From the NCBI GenBank assembly GCA_963695805.1, contig CAVOHV010000005.1, positions 186,001 through 250,000 on the forward strand: DNA of 64,000 nucleotides. The letters run 5' to 3'. The notes beneath the pieces were generated by a model. The model searched no databases. It saw nothing but the letters and a program-made list of their open reading frames with translations, and had not been told where the DNA came from. The position numbers and the translations under genes are program-made. This DNA comes from DASUPK01 sp963695805. Lineage in GTDB: Bacteria > Actinomycetota > Thermoleophilia > Solirubrobacterales > 70-9. Positions 16,642-25,329 of this stretch are shown here, one piece after another (the stretch's first letter is position 1; every line of letters begins with the position of its first letter).

Positions 16642-17523
16642 CTAAGCCGCGATGAGAAGCCCGGCTGAGACGAGCAGGCTGAAAACACCGAGGAGGGCAC
16701 CGGTTCCAGCCAGGGCGCCGTTGAGCGCCGGGCCGTCCGTCCGGTTGAGGACCGCCCGGGTCGGCTTGATCGCGAGCGGGGCCGAGGCCAAGCCGAGCAG
16801 CGCCCACCACGGGCCGCCGTTCGCGGAGAGGGTCACGAGCAGAGCGAGATACGCGCCGCCGATCAGCGCGAGGTAGAACCGACGTGCTCCCTCGCGACCC
16901 ATGCGAACCGCCAGTGTGTGCTTGCCCGCGCGACGATCCGTTTCGATGTCGCGCACGTTGTTGACCACCAGGATCGCGGTGGCCAGGCAGCCGACCGCGA
17001 TGGAGAGTCCGAAGGGCAGCCAGTCGAGCCGCTCGAGCTGGACGTAGTAGGAGCCGTTGACGGCGACCAGGCCGAAGAAGAGGAAGACGAAGAGCTCGCC
17101 GAGGCCGGCATAGCCGTATGGGCGGGGACCGCCCGTGTAGAGGACCCCGGCCGCGATGGAGGCGACGCCGACCACGATGATCACCCACCCGGCGACCGTG
17201 GCGAGATAGATCCCAGCAGCCACGGCGATCCCGAACGCGAGCCAGGCCGCGACCAGCACACGCTGCGGAGCGACCAGCCCGGCCGAGGTGACCCGGACCG
17301 GGCCGAGCCGGTCGACCGTGTCGGCACCACGCTTGGCGTCCGAGTAGTCGTTGGCGAGGTTCGTCCCGATCTGGATGAAGATCGAGCCGATCAGGGCCGC
17401 GATGAAGGCCCCGACCCGCGGCAGCTCGCCCGCGTTCTCGATCGCCGCCGCTGTCCCGACCAGCACGGGTGCGATCGCTGCCGGCAGCGTCCGGGGACGC
17501 GCCGCCATCAGCCAGATCCTCAA
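16642..17523 (-). CDS. menA: 1,4-Dihydroxy-2-naphthoate polyprenyltransferase
   Basis: 293-residue UbiA-family membrane prenyltransferase that attaches the isoprenoid chain to DHNA, giving demethylmenaquinone. The first Asp-rich motif is NLANDYSDAKRGAD (about 59-72) and the second region is NNVRDIETDRRAGKHT (about 187-202). Eight or nine hydrophobic helices span the length. The family N-terminus MAARPRTLPAAIAPVLVGTA is present. TTG 17521-17523 directly after the menB stop includes the conserved IWLMAARP. ATG 17506-17508 is a shorter alternative. Cotranscribed with menB. Confidence 0.93.
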   Translation of the reverse strand: MRIWLMAARPRTLPAAIAPVLVGTAAAIENAGELPRVGAFIAALIGSIFIQIGTNLANDYSDAKRGADTVDRLGPVRVTSAGLVAPQRVLVAAWLAFGIAVAAGIYLATVAGWVIIVVGVASIAAGVLYTGGPRPYGYAGLGELFVFLFFGLVAVNGSYYVQLERLDWLPFGLSIAVGCLATAILVVNNVRDIETDRRAGKHTLAVRMGREGARRFYLALIGGAYLALLVTLSANGGPWWALLGLASAPLAIKPTRAVLNRTDGPALNGALAGTGALLGVFSLLVSAGLLIAA

Positions 17524-17524
17524 C

Positions 17525-18403
17525 TCAGGGCCTCTTCGGGTACTTGGAGAAGTCCGGACTGCGTCCCTGCTGGTAGGCGTTGCGCCCCTCCTGGCCCTCC
17601 TCGGTCATATAGAAGAGCAGCGTCGCGTCATGGGATAGCTGCTGGATTCCGGTCAGCCCGTCCTCGGTCGCATTGAAGCTCGCCTTGAGCAGTCGCAGGG
17701 AGAGTGGAGAGAGGGCGGCCATCTCCCGGCACCAGGCGATGGTCTCGGGCTCCAGCTGATCGAGGGGGACGACGGTGTTGACGAGCCCCATGTCGAGCGC
17801 CTCCTCGGCGTCGTAGAGGCGGGAGAGGAACCAGATCTCCTTGGCCTTCTTCACCCCGACGTTGCGGGCGAGCAGGGAGGAGCCGAAGCCGCCGTCGAAG
17901 CTGCCGACACGGGGCCCGGTCTGACCGAAGACCGCGTTGTCCCCAGCGATCGTCAGGTCGCAGACCAGATGGAGGATGTGCCCTCCGCCCACCGCGTAGC
18001 CGGCCACCATCGCGATCACCGGCTTGGGCAGGCGGCGGATCTGGACGTGGAGGTCGCCGACGTCCAGTCGCCCGACGCCCTGCTCGGCGACCTCGTCGTC
18101 GCCGATGTAGCCGTCGTCCCCGCGGATGCGCTGGTCGCCCCCGGAACAGAACGCCTCGTTGCCCGCCCCGGTGAAGATGATCGTCGCGACCTCGATGTCG
18201 TCCCTGGCCCGGGTGAACGCGTCGCGCAGCTCGGCCAGGGTGGGGGGGCGGAAGGCGTTGTGGACCTCGGGACGGTTGATCGAGATCTTCGCGATCGAGT
18301 CGCCGCGCTCATAGATCACGTCCTCGTAATCCCCCTCGGCGCGCCACTCGATTGGTGCGTAGAGCTGATCCTCGGGCGGGGCGTCCTTGTGGCGTCTCGG
18401 CAC
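17525..18403 (-). CDS. menB: 1,4-Dihydroxy-2-naphthoyl-CoA synthase
   Basis: Crotonase-fold enzyme closing the second ring: o-succinylbenzoyl-CoA to DHNA-CoA. Seen: KISINRPEVHNAFRPPTL, the oxyanion-hole region CSGGDQRIRGDDGY, VIAMVAGYAVGGGH, TGPRVGSFDGGFGSSLLAR, and a C-terminus EGRNAYQQGRSPDFSKYP. 292 residues from GTG 18401-18403. An ATG at 18413-18415 would add four residues, but it lies inside a TATGGT hexamer (18411-18416) that sits exactly 7 nt before the GTG, the spacing used by other leaderless genes here. First gene of the minus-strand menB-A-C-D run and divergent from menE. Confidence 0.94.
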   Translation of the reverse strand: MPRRHKDAPPEDQLYAPIEWRAEGDYEDVIYERGDSIAKISINRPEVHNAFRPPTLAELRDAFTRARDDIEVATIIFTGAGNEAFCSGGDQRIRGDDGYIGDDEVAEQGVGRLDVGDLHVQIRRLPKPVIAMVAGYAVGGGHILHLVCDLTIAGDNAVFGQTGPRVGSFDGGFGSSLLARNVGVKKAKEIWFLSRLYDAEEALDMGLVNTVVPLDQLEPETIAWCREMAALSPLSLRLLKASFNATEDGLTGIQQLSHDATLLFYMTEEGQEGRNAYQQGRSPDFSKYPKRP

Positions 18404-18410
18404 GGCGGCA

Positions 18411-18440
18411 ACCATAGCCCGAGCTTCAAATTCGTACGCT
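18411..18440. promoter_or_regulatory. Overlapping divergent leaderless promoters of menB and menE
   Basis: Minus-strand TATGGT (18411-18416) precedes the menB GTG by 7 nt. Plus-strand TACGCT (18435-18440) precedes the menE GTG at 18448 by 7 nt. Only 44 bp separate the two start codons, so the -35 regions overlap and the two arms of the menaquinone cluster may compete or be coregulated. Confidence 0.6.
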
Positions 18441-18447
18441 TCCGGGC

Positions 18448-19788
18448 GTGAAGCTCGACAACTGGCTCGCGCAGCGCGCCCACAGCTGCCCCGAGCGGAG
18501 CGCGCTGGTAACCGAAGCCTCCAGCGTCACCTACGCGGAGCTGGAGGCCGAGGCGACCTGGGTCGCTCGTCGGCTCGCCGCCTACGGCGTGAGGAGGGAT
18601 GCCGTCGCGGCGCTCACCATGCATCCCCGCCGTGAGGAGGTCGTGCTGCTGCATGCCCTGATGAAGCTCGGTGCCGTCGCGCTGCCGCTCAGCCCGCGAC
18701 TCACCGAGGCCGAGCGGGACGGCGTGCTCGCCGCGGAGCGGCCCGCCGTCGACCTGAACGATGCCGCTGAGCTCACCCAGACCGAGGCCGACCTGCCCCT
18801 GCTCGGCGAGCACGACATGGACGACCTGCAGTGCCGCATCCTCACCAGCGGCACCTCGGGAGAGCCGCGCCCGGTCGGACTCACCTACGGGAACTTCCTG
18901 TTCAGCGCGGTCGGGTCCGCCTTCAACATCGGCGTCGATCCCTCCGACCGCTGGCTCTGCTGCCTGCCCCTGAGCCACGTCGCCGGCCTCTCGATCATCC
19001 TGCGCTCGGTCATCTACGGGACCACCGCCGTGCTCCTAGACGGCTTCGACACCCAGCAGGTGGCAAACACGCTCGTCTCGGGGGACATCTCGCTCCTCTC
19101 GCTCGTGCCGACCCAGCTGATCCGGCTGCTCGAGGCGGATGCGGACCTCTCGGCACCGCGCGCGATCCTGATCGGCGGTGGACCGGTCCCTCCGGGCGCC
19201 CTCCGTGAGGCTCTCGGCCGCGGCGCCACGGTGGTCCAGACCTACGGCATGACCGAGACCTGCTCCCAGGTGACGACGCTGGCGCCCGAGGACGCGGAGC
19301 GCAGGGTCGGATCCGCCGGGCGCCCCCTGTTCACCAGCCACATTCGCATCGAGGCGGGCGAGATCCTGGTCCAGGGCCCGACGGTCGCTCCCGGCTGCTA
19401 CGAGGCCGACGGCTGGCTGCATACCGGCGACCTCGGGCACATCGACGAGGAAGGCTTTCTCTACGTAACGGGCCGCGACAGCGAGGTGATCGTCACCGGT
19501 GGGGAGAACGTGATGCCGGCGGAGGTGGAGGCGGTGCTGGTCGCTCATCCCGCCATTGCGGATGCGGCGGTGGTCGGTCGTCCCGATCCCGAGTGGCAGG
19601 AGGCTGTCTGCGCCTTGGTCGTGCTCCACGACGGCGCTGAGGCGAAGGAGGACGAACTCCGCTCTCACTGCTCCGCCTCGCTCGCCCCCTTCAAGGTGCC
19701 GAAGCGGATCGACTACGTCTCGACCCTGCCCCGGACCCCTTCGGGCAAGCTGCTCCGGGGCGAGTTGCCCGAGCCGGCCGGCCGCTAG
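18448..19788 (+). CDS. menE: o-Succinylbenzoate-CoA ligase
   Basis: 446-residue acyl-adenylate-forming ligase that activates OSB with ATP and CoA. Motifs: LTSGTSGEPRPVGLTYGNF (P-loop), LPLSHVAGLSIILR, GGGPVPPGALREAL, TYGMTETCSQVTTL, WLHTGDLGHIDEEGFLYVTGR, VIVTGGENVMPAEVEAVL and the C-terminal PRTPSGKLLRG with the catalytic lysine. Length is near the usual. GTG 18448 is leaderless. The TAG stop also forms the start of a TAGCAT hexamer 10 nt before ilvC. Confidence 0.93.
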   Translation: MKLDNWLAQRAHSCPERSALVTEASSVTYAELEAEATWVARRLAAYGVRRDAVAALTMHPRREEVVLLHALMKLGAVALPLSPRLTEAERDGVLAAERPAVDLNDAAELTQTEADLPLLGEHDMDDLQCRILTSGTSGEPRPVGLTYGNFLFSAVGSAFNIGVDPSDRWLCCLPLSHVAGLSIILRSVIYGTTAVLLDGFDTQQVANTLVSGDISLLSLVPTQLIRLLEADADLSAPRAILIGGGPVPPGALREALGRGATVVQTYGMTETCSQVTTLAPEDAERRVGSAGRPLFTSHIRIEAGEILVQGPTVAPGCYEADGWLHTGDLGHIDEEGFLYVTGRDSEVIVTGGENVMPAEVEAVLVAHPAIADAAVVGRPDPEWQEAVCALVVLHDGAEAKEDELRSHCSASLAPFKVPKRIDYVSTLPRTPSGKLLRGELPEPAGR

Positions 19789-19801
19789 CATCCGCCGCCT
19801 C

Positions 19802-20800
19802 ATGGCTGCCGACGACGTCCTCTACGACAAGGACGCGGATCTCTCCGCGCTCGAGGGCAAGACCATCGCGATCTTGGGCTACGGGTCCCAGGGTCATGCA
19901 CACGCCCTCAACCTGAAGGACTCCGGGATGGACGTCGTGGTCGGGCTGCGCCCGGATTCCTCCAGCCGCGACGACGCGGAGGCCGAGGGACTCGAGGTGC
20001 TCGACGTCGCCGACGCCGCCAGCCGCGGCGACATCGTGATGATCCTGCTGCCCGACGAGAAGCAGGCGCAGATCTGGCGCGAGGAGATCGCCGACGGGAT
20101 CGCGGACGGCAACCTCCTGATGTTCGCCCACGGCTTCGCGATCCGTTTCGGGCAGATCGAGCCACCGCCCGGCGTCGACGTCGGCATGGTCGCCCCGAAG
20201 GGGCCAGGCCATCTCGTCCGCCGCGAGTTCACGGACGGGCAGGGGGTGCCCTGCCTGATGGCGATCCATCAGGACGCCACCGGCACCGCCAGCGAGCAGG
20301 TCCTGGCCTACGCCTCGGGCATCGGCGGCGGACGCGCCGGGATCATCGAGACCACCTTCAAGGACGAGGCAGAGACCGACCTATTCGGTGAGCAGGCCGT
20401 TCTCTGCGGCGGCGCCACCGAGCTCGTCCGCGCCGGCTTCGAGACGCTGGTCCAGGCGGGCTACGACCCGCGCCTCGCCTACTTCGAGTGCCTGCACGAG
20501 CTCAAGCTGATCGTCGACCTGATGTACGAGCACGGGATCCAGGGCATGCGTCACTCGATCTCCAACACCGCCGAGTACGGGGACATGACCCGCGGCCCGA
20601 GGGTGATCACCGAGGAGACCCGCCAGGCGATGAAGAAGATCCTGGCCGACATCCAGTCGGGCGAATTCGCGAAGGAGTGGATCGCCGAGAACGAGGCCGG
20701 TCAGGAGAACTTCCAGCGCATGCGCGCGGAGGCGGCCAACTCACAGGTCGAGAGGGTCGGCAAGGATCTCCGCGCGATGATGCCCTGGATCGACGACTAG
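19802..20800 (+). CDS. ilvC: Ketol-acid reductoisomerase
   Basis: 332-residue class I KARI that isomerises and reduces acetohydroxy acids with NADPH, using Mg. Seen: AILGYGSQGHAHALNLKDSG Rossmann start, MILLPDEKQAQIW, FAHGFAIRFGQIEPP, MVAPKGPGHLVRREF, the metal ligands in FKDEAETDLFGEQAVLCGG, and EYGDMTRGPRVI. A longer frame inside menE exists, but ATG 19802 starts at the family N-terminus. The last 12 codons (RAMMPWIDD) are partly duplicated after cynS at 21270-21303. Detached from ilvBN, which lie 8 kb upstream. Confidence 0.95.
   Translation: MAADDVLYDKDADLSALEGKTIAILGYGSQGHAHALNLKDSGMDVVVGLRPDSSSRDDAEAEGLEVLDVADAASRGDIVMILLPDEKQAQIWREEIADGIADGNLLMFAHGFAIRFGQIEPPPGVDVGMVAPKGPGHLVRREFTDGQGVPCLMAIHQDATGTASEQVLAYASGIGGGRAGIIETTFKDEAETDLFGEQAVLCGGATELVRAGFETLVQAGYDPRLAYFECLHELKLIVDLMYEHGIQGMRHSISNTAEYGDMTRGPRVITEETRQAMKKILADIQSGEFAKEWIAENEAGQENFQRMRAEAANSQVERVGKDLRAMMPWIDD
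20765..20800 (+). repeat. Direct repeat left copy: ilvC 3' end
   Basis: Contains the exact 20-mer GCGATGATGCCCTGGATCGA at 20774-20793, shared with 21278-21297. Extended similarity runs from GATCTC to the stop codon. The pair flanks cynS. Confidence 0.8.
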
Positions 20801-20818
20801 CAGGTTGGGCTGCCGGCG

Positions 20819-21271
20819 ATGACCCGCGCGCAGCTCACCGAGGAGATCCTGGCGGCCAAGCACTCGCGAGGGGTGAGCTGGACCGAGTTGGCGGAGCTGC
20901 TGACCGCACCGGTGGAGTGGGCGACGGCGGCCCTGCTGGGCCAGTTCCCGCTCGACGAGACGCAGGCCCGTGCCGTCACTGAGGCGCTGGGCCTGAACGA
21001 AGATGCCATCCCGGAGCTGACGGCGTCGCCGATGCGGGGTGGGCTGGACGAAGTGGTGCCGACCGACCCGACCATCTACCGGCTATACGAGATCGTTCAG
21101 GTCTATGGCCCGGCGCTGAAGGAACTGATCCACGAGGAGTTCGGGGACGGGATCATGAGCGCGATCAACTTCGGCTTCACGGTTCGGCGCCTGCCGGACG
21201 ACAAGGGAGACAGGGTGGAGATCGTCCTCAACGGCAAGTTCCTGCCGTATGAGTGGCGAGAGACGGACTGA
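20819..21271 (+). CDS. cynS: Cyanate hydratase (cyanase)
   Basis: 150-residue cyanase, a decamer that uses bicarbonate to break down cyanate to ammonia and CO2. N-terminal helical domain (LTEEILAAKHSRGVSWTELAELL) and C-terminal catalytic domain with Arg88 and Glu91 in IYRLYEIVQVYG and Ser114 in GIMSAINFGF, all three active-site residues intact. Normal length. It starts 18 nt after ilvC with no clear Shine-Dalgarno and its stop TGA (21269-21271) coincides with the start of a second copy of the ilvC tail. It is unrelated to the neighbouring pathway and looks inserted. Confidence 0.93.
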   Translation: MTRAQLTEEILAAKHSRGVSWTELAELLTAPVEWATAALLGQFPLDETQARAVTEALGLNEDAIPELTASPMRGGLDEVVPTDPTIYRLYEIVQVYGPALKELIHEEFGDGIMSAINFGFTVRRLPDDKGDRVEIVLNGKFLPYEWRETD

Positions 21272-21303
21272 TCTCGGGCGATGATGCCCTGGATCGAGGA
21301 CTA
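21270..21303 (+). repeat. Direct repeat right copy: remnant of an ilvC 3' end
   Basis: 34 bp resembling the last 12 codons of ilvC (MMPWIED then TAA) with one base deleted and two substitutions outside the exact 20-mer at 21278-21297. It lies directly after cynS, so cynS is bracketed by two ilvC tails. Confidence 0.75.
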
Positions 21304-21341
21304 ACCGGAGGCTCTGACCGTCCGCTCGTGTTAGGGGGTGC

Positions 21342-21719
21342 TCAGCCGGCTGTGGGTGCCGGGACTCCCTCCGCCGGTGGCGGCCCGTACCGGTTCTCAC
21401 CCGGATCGCTCTGGCGCAGGTAAAAGATGAGCAGCACGATGAACCCGATGATCGGGATCAGGCCGATCAGCACCCACCAGCCGGTGTGGTCAGTGTCGTG
21501 CAGCCGTCGTATCGCCACCGAGAGGTTCGGCAGCAGCAGCGCCAGTGCCGCCAGTCCGCTCACCACACCGAAGCTGCCGATGATGGCGTCGATGATGGTC
21601 GCGCCAATCCCAACCAGGATCCCAAACAGGAACCACCACCAGAATGCCGGTCTTGACGCGCGGCCGTCGAACTTCACGTAATGGTCGAATCCAGACCTGA
21701 CTGCCTCAGCAAAGGTCAC
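21342..21719 (-). CDS. DUF805 family membrane protein
   Basis: 125-residue membrane protein of the DUF805 family (YhaH-like). Seen: FDHYVKFDGRASRPAFWWWFLFG, a long hydrophobic middle with three or four helices, the family signature AIRRLHDTDHTGWW and a proline-rich tail. Function of the family is unknown. GTG 21719 has a purine-rich GGAGAAGGAG Shine-Dalgarno upstream. It follows the DUF4389 gene on the same strand by 50 bp and may be cotranscribed. Confidence 0.85.
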   Translation of the reverse strand: MTFAEAVRSGFDHYVKFDGRASRPAFWWWFLFGILVGIGATIIDAIIGSFGVVSGLAALALLLPNLSVAIRRLHDTDHTGWWVLIGLIPIIGFIVLLIFYLRQSDPGENRYGPPPAEGVPAPTAG

Positions 21720-21769
21720 TTGTTCTCCTTCTCCACGTAGTCAGCTTCGTAACTCACTGGGTACAGCTT

Positions 21770-22405
21770 CTAGACCTCGGGGGTGCGGCTTGCCGCCTCG
21801 CTCGAGATCTGGCCAGAAGACGGCGTCGACCCGGCCTCCTCGTACGAGAACGGCGGCCAGTCCTCGGTGATCAGGAGGAAGTAGCCGCTCGTCCTGACGA
21901 GGTAGGCCATGGCCGAACGCATCGGGTTGAAGAGGCCCTCCCCAAGCTTGCCCGTGAACAGAATCGCGAACCAGGCGATGATCGAGACGACGTACAGGAT
22001 GATCCCCTGCACGATCGCGAGCAGCATCACCGGGATGCCGATGATCAGCCGGAGCCCCGTCTTGAGGCGGCTGTACTCCCCGAGCGGGGCAGGGACGCCG
22101 ATTCGAACCGGATACTGCGGAGCCTCGTCGCCTCCGAAGGGAGGCCACTCGTCGCTGAGCAGGTACTCGAACGCGTTCACCCTCCCGATCATTCGCAGGT
22201 AGCCGGCGTTGAAGTTGTAGATGCCCTCCGGGTACTTACCGGTGAAGACGATCGCGAACCAGGCGATCACGGCGGCGATCTCGGCGACGAAGCCGTAGAT
22301 CGCTGCCACGAACAGCCAGGGGATCGCGAGGATGTGCCGGAAGAACGTTGTCAGGCGGTTCCGGCGCTCGAGGGCAGGCTCCACCTCATAGCTGATTGGG
22401 TACAT
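21770..22405 (-). CDS. Tandem DUF4389 membrane protein
   Basis: 211-residue membrane protein with two copies of a DUF4389-like unit. Each copy has RLTTFFRHILAIPWLF- or RLIIGIPVMLLAIVQ-type helices, then WFAI(V/L)FTGK(Y/L)-EG-(I/L)-(Y/F)-N and a closing LxxDEWPPF or ITEDWPPF. The repeat suggests an internal duplication. A longer frame runs upstream to 22525, but ATG 22405 has a GGGAGAGAG Shine-Dalgarno and starts at the conserved YPISYEVE. Role unknown. Confidence 0.82.
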   Translation of the reverse strand: MYPISYEVEPALERRNRLTTFFRHILAIPWLFVAAIYGFVAEIAAVIAWFAIVFTGKYPEGIYNFNAGYLRMIGRVNAFEYLLSDEWPPFGGDEAPQYPVRIGVPAPLGEYSRLKTGLRLIIGIPVMLLAIVQGIILYVVSIIAWFAILFTGKLGEGLFNPMRSAMAYLVRTSGYFLLITEDWPPFSYEEAGSTPSSGQISSEAASRTPEV

Positions 22406-22563
22406 TCTCTCTCCCGGGTCGAGGTGCAGGGGATTGCGCCCTCGGTCGATCCACCCCGGCGGACGCGCGATCACAGTACTCCACCCATCGGAGGTCAGTC
22501 CACGCCTTGGCCGAATAACGCCCATCTCGGGCGACGGTTAGCCTTGCGGCTCGCTCCGGATCG

Positions 22564-23703
22564 ATGACGCAGACCATGGTTGAAATCCCCGCTGAGCTGA
22601 AGCCGGCCGACGGCCGGTTCGGCTGCGGCCCCTCGAAGGTGAGGCCCGAGGCCCTCTCCAAGCTGGCCAGCGAGAACGACCTGATGGGCACCTCGCACCG
22701 CCAGCAGCCCGTCAGGGACCTGGTTGCGCGCGTCCGCTCGGGACTGGGGGATCTATTTGACGTCCCCGACGGCTATGAGGTCGCGCTCGGCAACGGCGGC
22801 ACGACGGCCTTCTGGGACGCGGCCGCTGCGTGGCTCGTCCGCCGGCGTGCGCTGCACCTGACCTACGGCGAGTTCTCCTCGAAGTTCGCCAAATCGACGG
22901 CCGGCGCCCCGTTCCTCGCAGATCCGATCCTGATCGAGGCCGAGCCGGGCGACGCCCCGGCGCCGGTCGCCGATCCCGAAGCCGACGTGCTCGCTTGGGC
23001 GCACAACGAGACCTCGACCGGCGTGATGGTGCCCGTGGAACGACCGGACGGCGCGGGCGAGAGCCTCGTCGTGATTGACGCGACCTCGGGCGCCGGCGGG
23101 CTGCCGGTCGACGCCGGCCAGGCCGACGCCTACTACTTCGCGCCCCAGAAGGCCTTCGCCGCCGATGGCGGTCTCTGGCTTGCGTTGCTCAGCCCGGCCG
23201 CGATCGAGCGGATCGAGCGGCTCGAGGCGGCCGGCGATGGCCGCTGGCAGCCGGCGTCCCTCTCCCTCTGCCTCGCCCTCGAGAACTCGCGCAAGGAGCA
23301 GACCTACAACACGCCCGCGCTGGCGACTTTGATCCTGCTGGCCGACCAGATCGATTGGCTGCTCGACGGGGGCGGGCTGGACTTCGGAGTATCACGCACC
23401 CGGACCTCATCGCAGCACCTCTACGGCTGGGCGGAGGAGTCGGAGGTGGCCACCCCCTTCGTGGGGGATCCGGCGAAGCGATCGCTGGTGGTGGGAACGA
23501 TTGACTTCGAAGAGTCGGTGGACGCGGCTGCGCTCGCCGGAACACTGCGGTCGAACGGCATCGTCGACACGGAGCCATACCGCAAGCTCGGCCGGAACCA
23601 GCTGCGGATCGGCATGTTCCCCGCGGTGGACCCGGCCGATGTGGAGGCGCTCACGGCCTGCATCGACTGGGTGCTGGAAAACGCCGACGACGTGAGGCGA
23701 TGA
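22564..23703 (+). CDS. serC: Phosphoserine aminotransferase
   Basis: 379-residue PLP enzyme of the mycobacterial-type SerC group, converting 3-phosphohydroxypyruvate and glutamate to phosphoserine. Seen: FGCGPSKVRPEALSKL, GTSHRQQPVR, the PLP region ALGNGGTTAFWDAAAAW, VIDATSGAGGLPVD and the Schiff-base Lys196 in YFAPQKAFAADGG. Normal length. ATG 22564. The stop codon overlaps the serA start (ATGA), so serC-serA are translationally coupled in the serine pathway. Confidence 0.94.
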   Translation: MTQTMVEIPAELKPADGRFGCGPSKVRPEALSKLASENDLMGTSHRQQPVRDLVARVRSGLGDLFDVPDGYEVALGNGGTTAFWDAAAAWLVRRRALHLTYGEFSSKFAKSTAGAPFLADPILIEAEPGDAPAPVADPEADVLAWAHNETSTGVMVPVERPDGAGESLVVIDATSGAGGLPVDAGQADAYYFAPQKAFAADGGLWLALLSPAAIERIERLEAAGDGRWQPASLSLCLALENSRKEQTYNTPALATLILLADQIDWLLDGGGLDFGVSRTRTSSQHLYGWAEESEVATPFVGDPAKRSLVVGTIDFEESVDAAALAGTLRSNGIVDTEPYRKLGRNQLRIGMFPAVDPADVEALTACIDWVLENADDVRR

Positions 23704-25292
23704 ACGCCAAGGCCAAGGTCCTGGTCAAGGAGAAGATCGCCGACGCCGGTGTCGATCTGCTGCGGGAGCGCTTCGACGTCGAGCTCGGGCTCGAGTGGGA
23801 CGGCACCGAGCTGGAGGAGCGGATCGGCGAGTTCGACGGCATCCTGATCCGCTCCGCCACCAAGCTCACGCCCGAACTCATCGAGCGCGCCGACCGGCTC
23901 AAGGTGATCGGCCGGGCCGGAACCGGCGTGGACAACGTCGATGTCGCAGCGGCCACCAGGCGAGGCATCGTCGTCGCCAACGCCCCCGAGGCGAACTCGC
24001 TCGCCGCGGCGGAGCACACGATGGCGCTGATGCTCGCGCTCTGCCGCAACATTCCGCAGGCTCACGCGTCGCTCGCCGCCGGTAAGTGGGATCGCGGCAA
24101 GTTCAAGGGCACGGAGCTCTACGGCAAGACCCTCGGCGTGCTCGGCTTCGGGCGCATCGGGCAGCTCGTCACCGCGCGTGCCCAGGCCTTCGAGATGCCG
24201 GTGATCGCCTACGACAAGTTCGTCACCGCCGACCGCTTCCGCGATCTTGGGGTGGAGGGGGTCGAGAATCCGGACGAGCTCTACGCGCGAGCCGACTTCA
24301 TCTCGCTCCACCTGCCGAAGACGCCCGAGACCGTGAACTTCATCGACTCCGAGGCGATCGGAAGGATGCGCGACGGGGTGCGGATCATCAACTGCGCCCG
24401 CGGAGAGTTGATCGATCTGGACGCGCTCACCGAGGGACTCGAGTCGGGCAAGGTGGCCGGCGCCGCTCTCGACGTATTCCCGGAGGAGCCCTTCACAGAG
24501 CACCCGATCCTGCGGCGCGACGACGTGGTGGTCACTCCGCACCTCGGAGCGTCCACTGAGGAGGCCCAGGACCGCGCCGGCGTGGTGACGGCCGAGCAGG
24601 TGACCGCCGCGCTCACCGGCGGTGTCGTGACCACCGCCGTCAACATCGCAGCGGTTCGGCCGGAGGTGATGGAGCAGCTGGCGCCGTTCGTGCCGCTGAG
24701 CGAGAAACTCGGCCGCCTGGCCCAGGCCTTGGGCGAGGGCACGCCCGAGCGGGTGGAGGTCGAGTTCCGCGGCCGACTCGCCGATCAGGACACTCGCATC
24801 CTTGGGATCGCGACCCTCGTCGGGATCCTCACCGGCCATACCGAGGAGCCGGTCAACCTCGTCAACGGCCCGCACATGGCCGAGGAGCGCGGCATCGAGC
24901 TCACCGAGACGCGCGACGCGTCCTCGGAGGACTTCACGGAGCTCGTGGTGGTGAGACTCCACAGCGGCGGCGACGTGGTCGAGGTCGCCGGTACGGGCGT
25001 CGGGCCCCGCAACATCCCCTATCTGGCGCGGGTCTGGGGCGACGACTTCTACCTGCCCTTCGCCGATCACCTCGCGATCTTCCGCTACCGCGATCAGCCG
25101 GGAATGATCGGCAGGGTGGGGACGATCTTCGGAGAGGAGAGCGTCAACATCGTCTCGGCCGCGGTCGGGGCCGAGTCGGGAGAAGACACGGCGGTGATGG
25201 CGCTCACCACGGATGCCCCCGTCAATCAGTCCACGATCGACCGCATCCTCGAGCTCGACGGCTTCTCGGTCGGTCGCGCCGTCTCTCTCTGA
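23700..25292 (+). CDS. serA: D-3-Phosphoglycerate dehydrogenase
   Basis: 530-residue long-form (mycobacterial type) PGDH that oxidises 3-phosphoglycerate with NAD, the first step of serine synthesis. Seen: RAGTGVDNVDVAAATRRG, the NAD motif GVLGFGRIGQLVTARA (about 144-159), the catalytic Arg in INCARGELIDLDAL, and Glu/His near FPEEPF and VTPHLGAST. An intervening allosteric substrate-binding domain covers about 320-450, and a C-terminal ACT domain (FRYRDQPGMIGRVGTIFGEE) closes at about 450-530 for serine feedback. Overlaps the serC stop by 4 nt. Confidence 0.95.
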   Translation: MNAKAKVLVKEKIADAGVDLLRERFDVELGLEWDGTELEERIGEFDGILIRSATKLTPELIERADRLKVIGRAGTGVDNVDVAAATRRGIVVANAPEANSLAAAEHTMALMLALCRNIPQAHASLAAGKWDRGKFKGTELYGKTLGVLGFGRIGQLVTARAQAFEMPVIAYDKFVTADRFRDLGVEGVENPDELYARADFISLHLPKTPETVNFIDSEAIGRMRDGVRIINCARGELIDLDALTEGLESGKVAGAALDVFPEEPFTEHPILRRDDVVVTPHLGASTEEAQDRAGVVTAEQVTAALTGGVVTTAVNIAAVRPEVMEQLAPFVPLSEKLGRLAQALGEGTPERVEVEFRGRLADQDTRILGIATLVGILTGHTEEPVNLVNGPHMAEERGIELTETRDASSEDFTELVVVRLHSGGDVVEVAGTGVGPRNIPYLARVWGDDFYLPFADHLAIFRYRDQPGMIGRVGTIFGEESVNIVSAAVGAESGEDTAVMALTTDAPVNQSTIDRILELDGFSVGRAVSL

Positions 25293-25329
25293 CAGTCTCG
25301 GCTGCTCAATATGGTTAGTCACGGTCACC

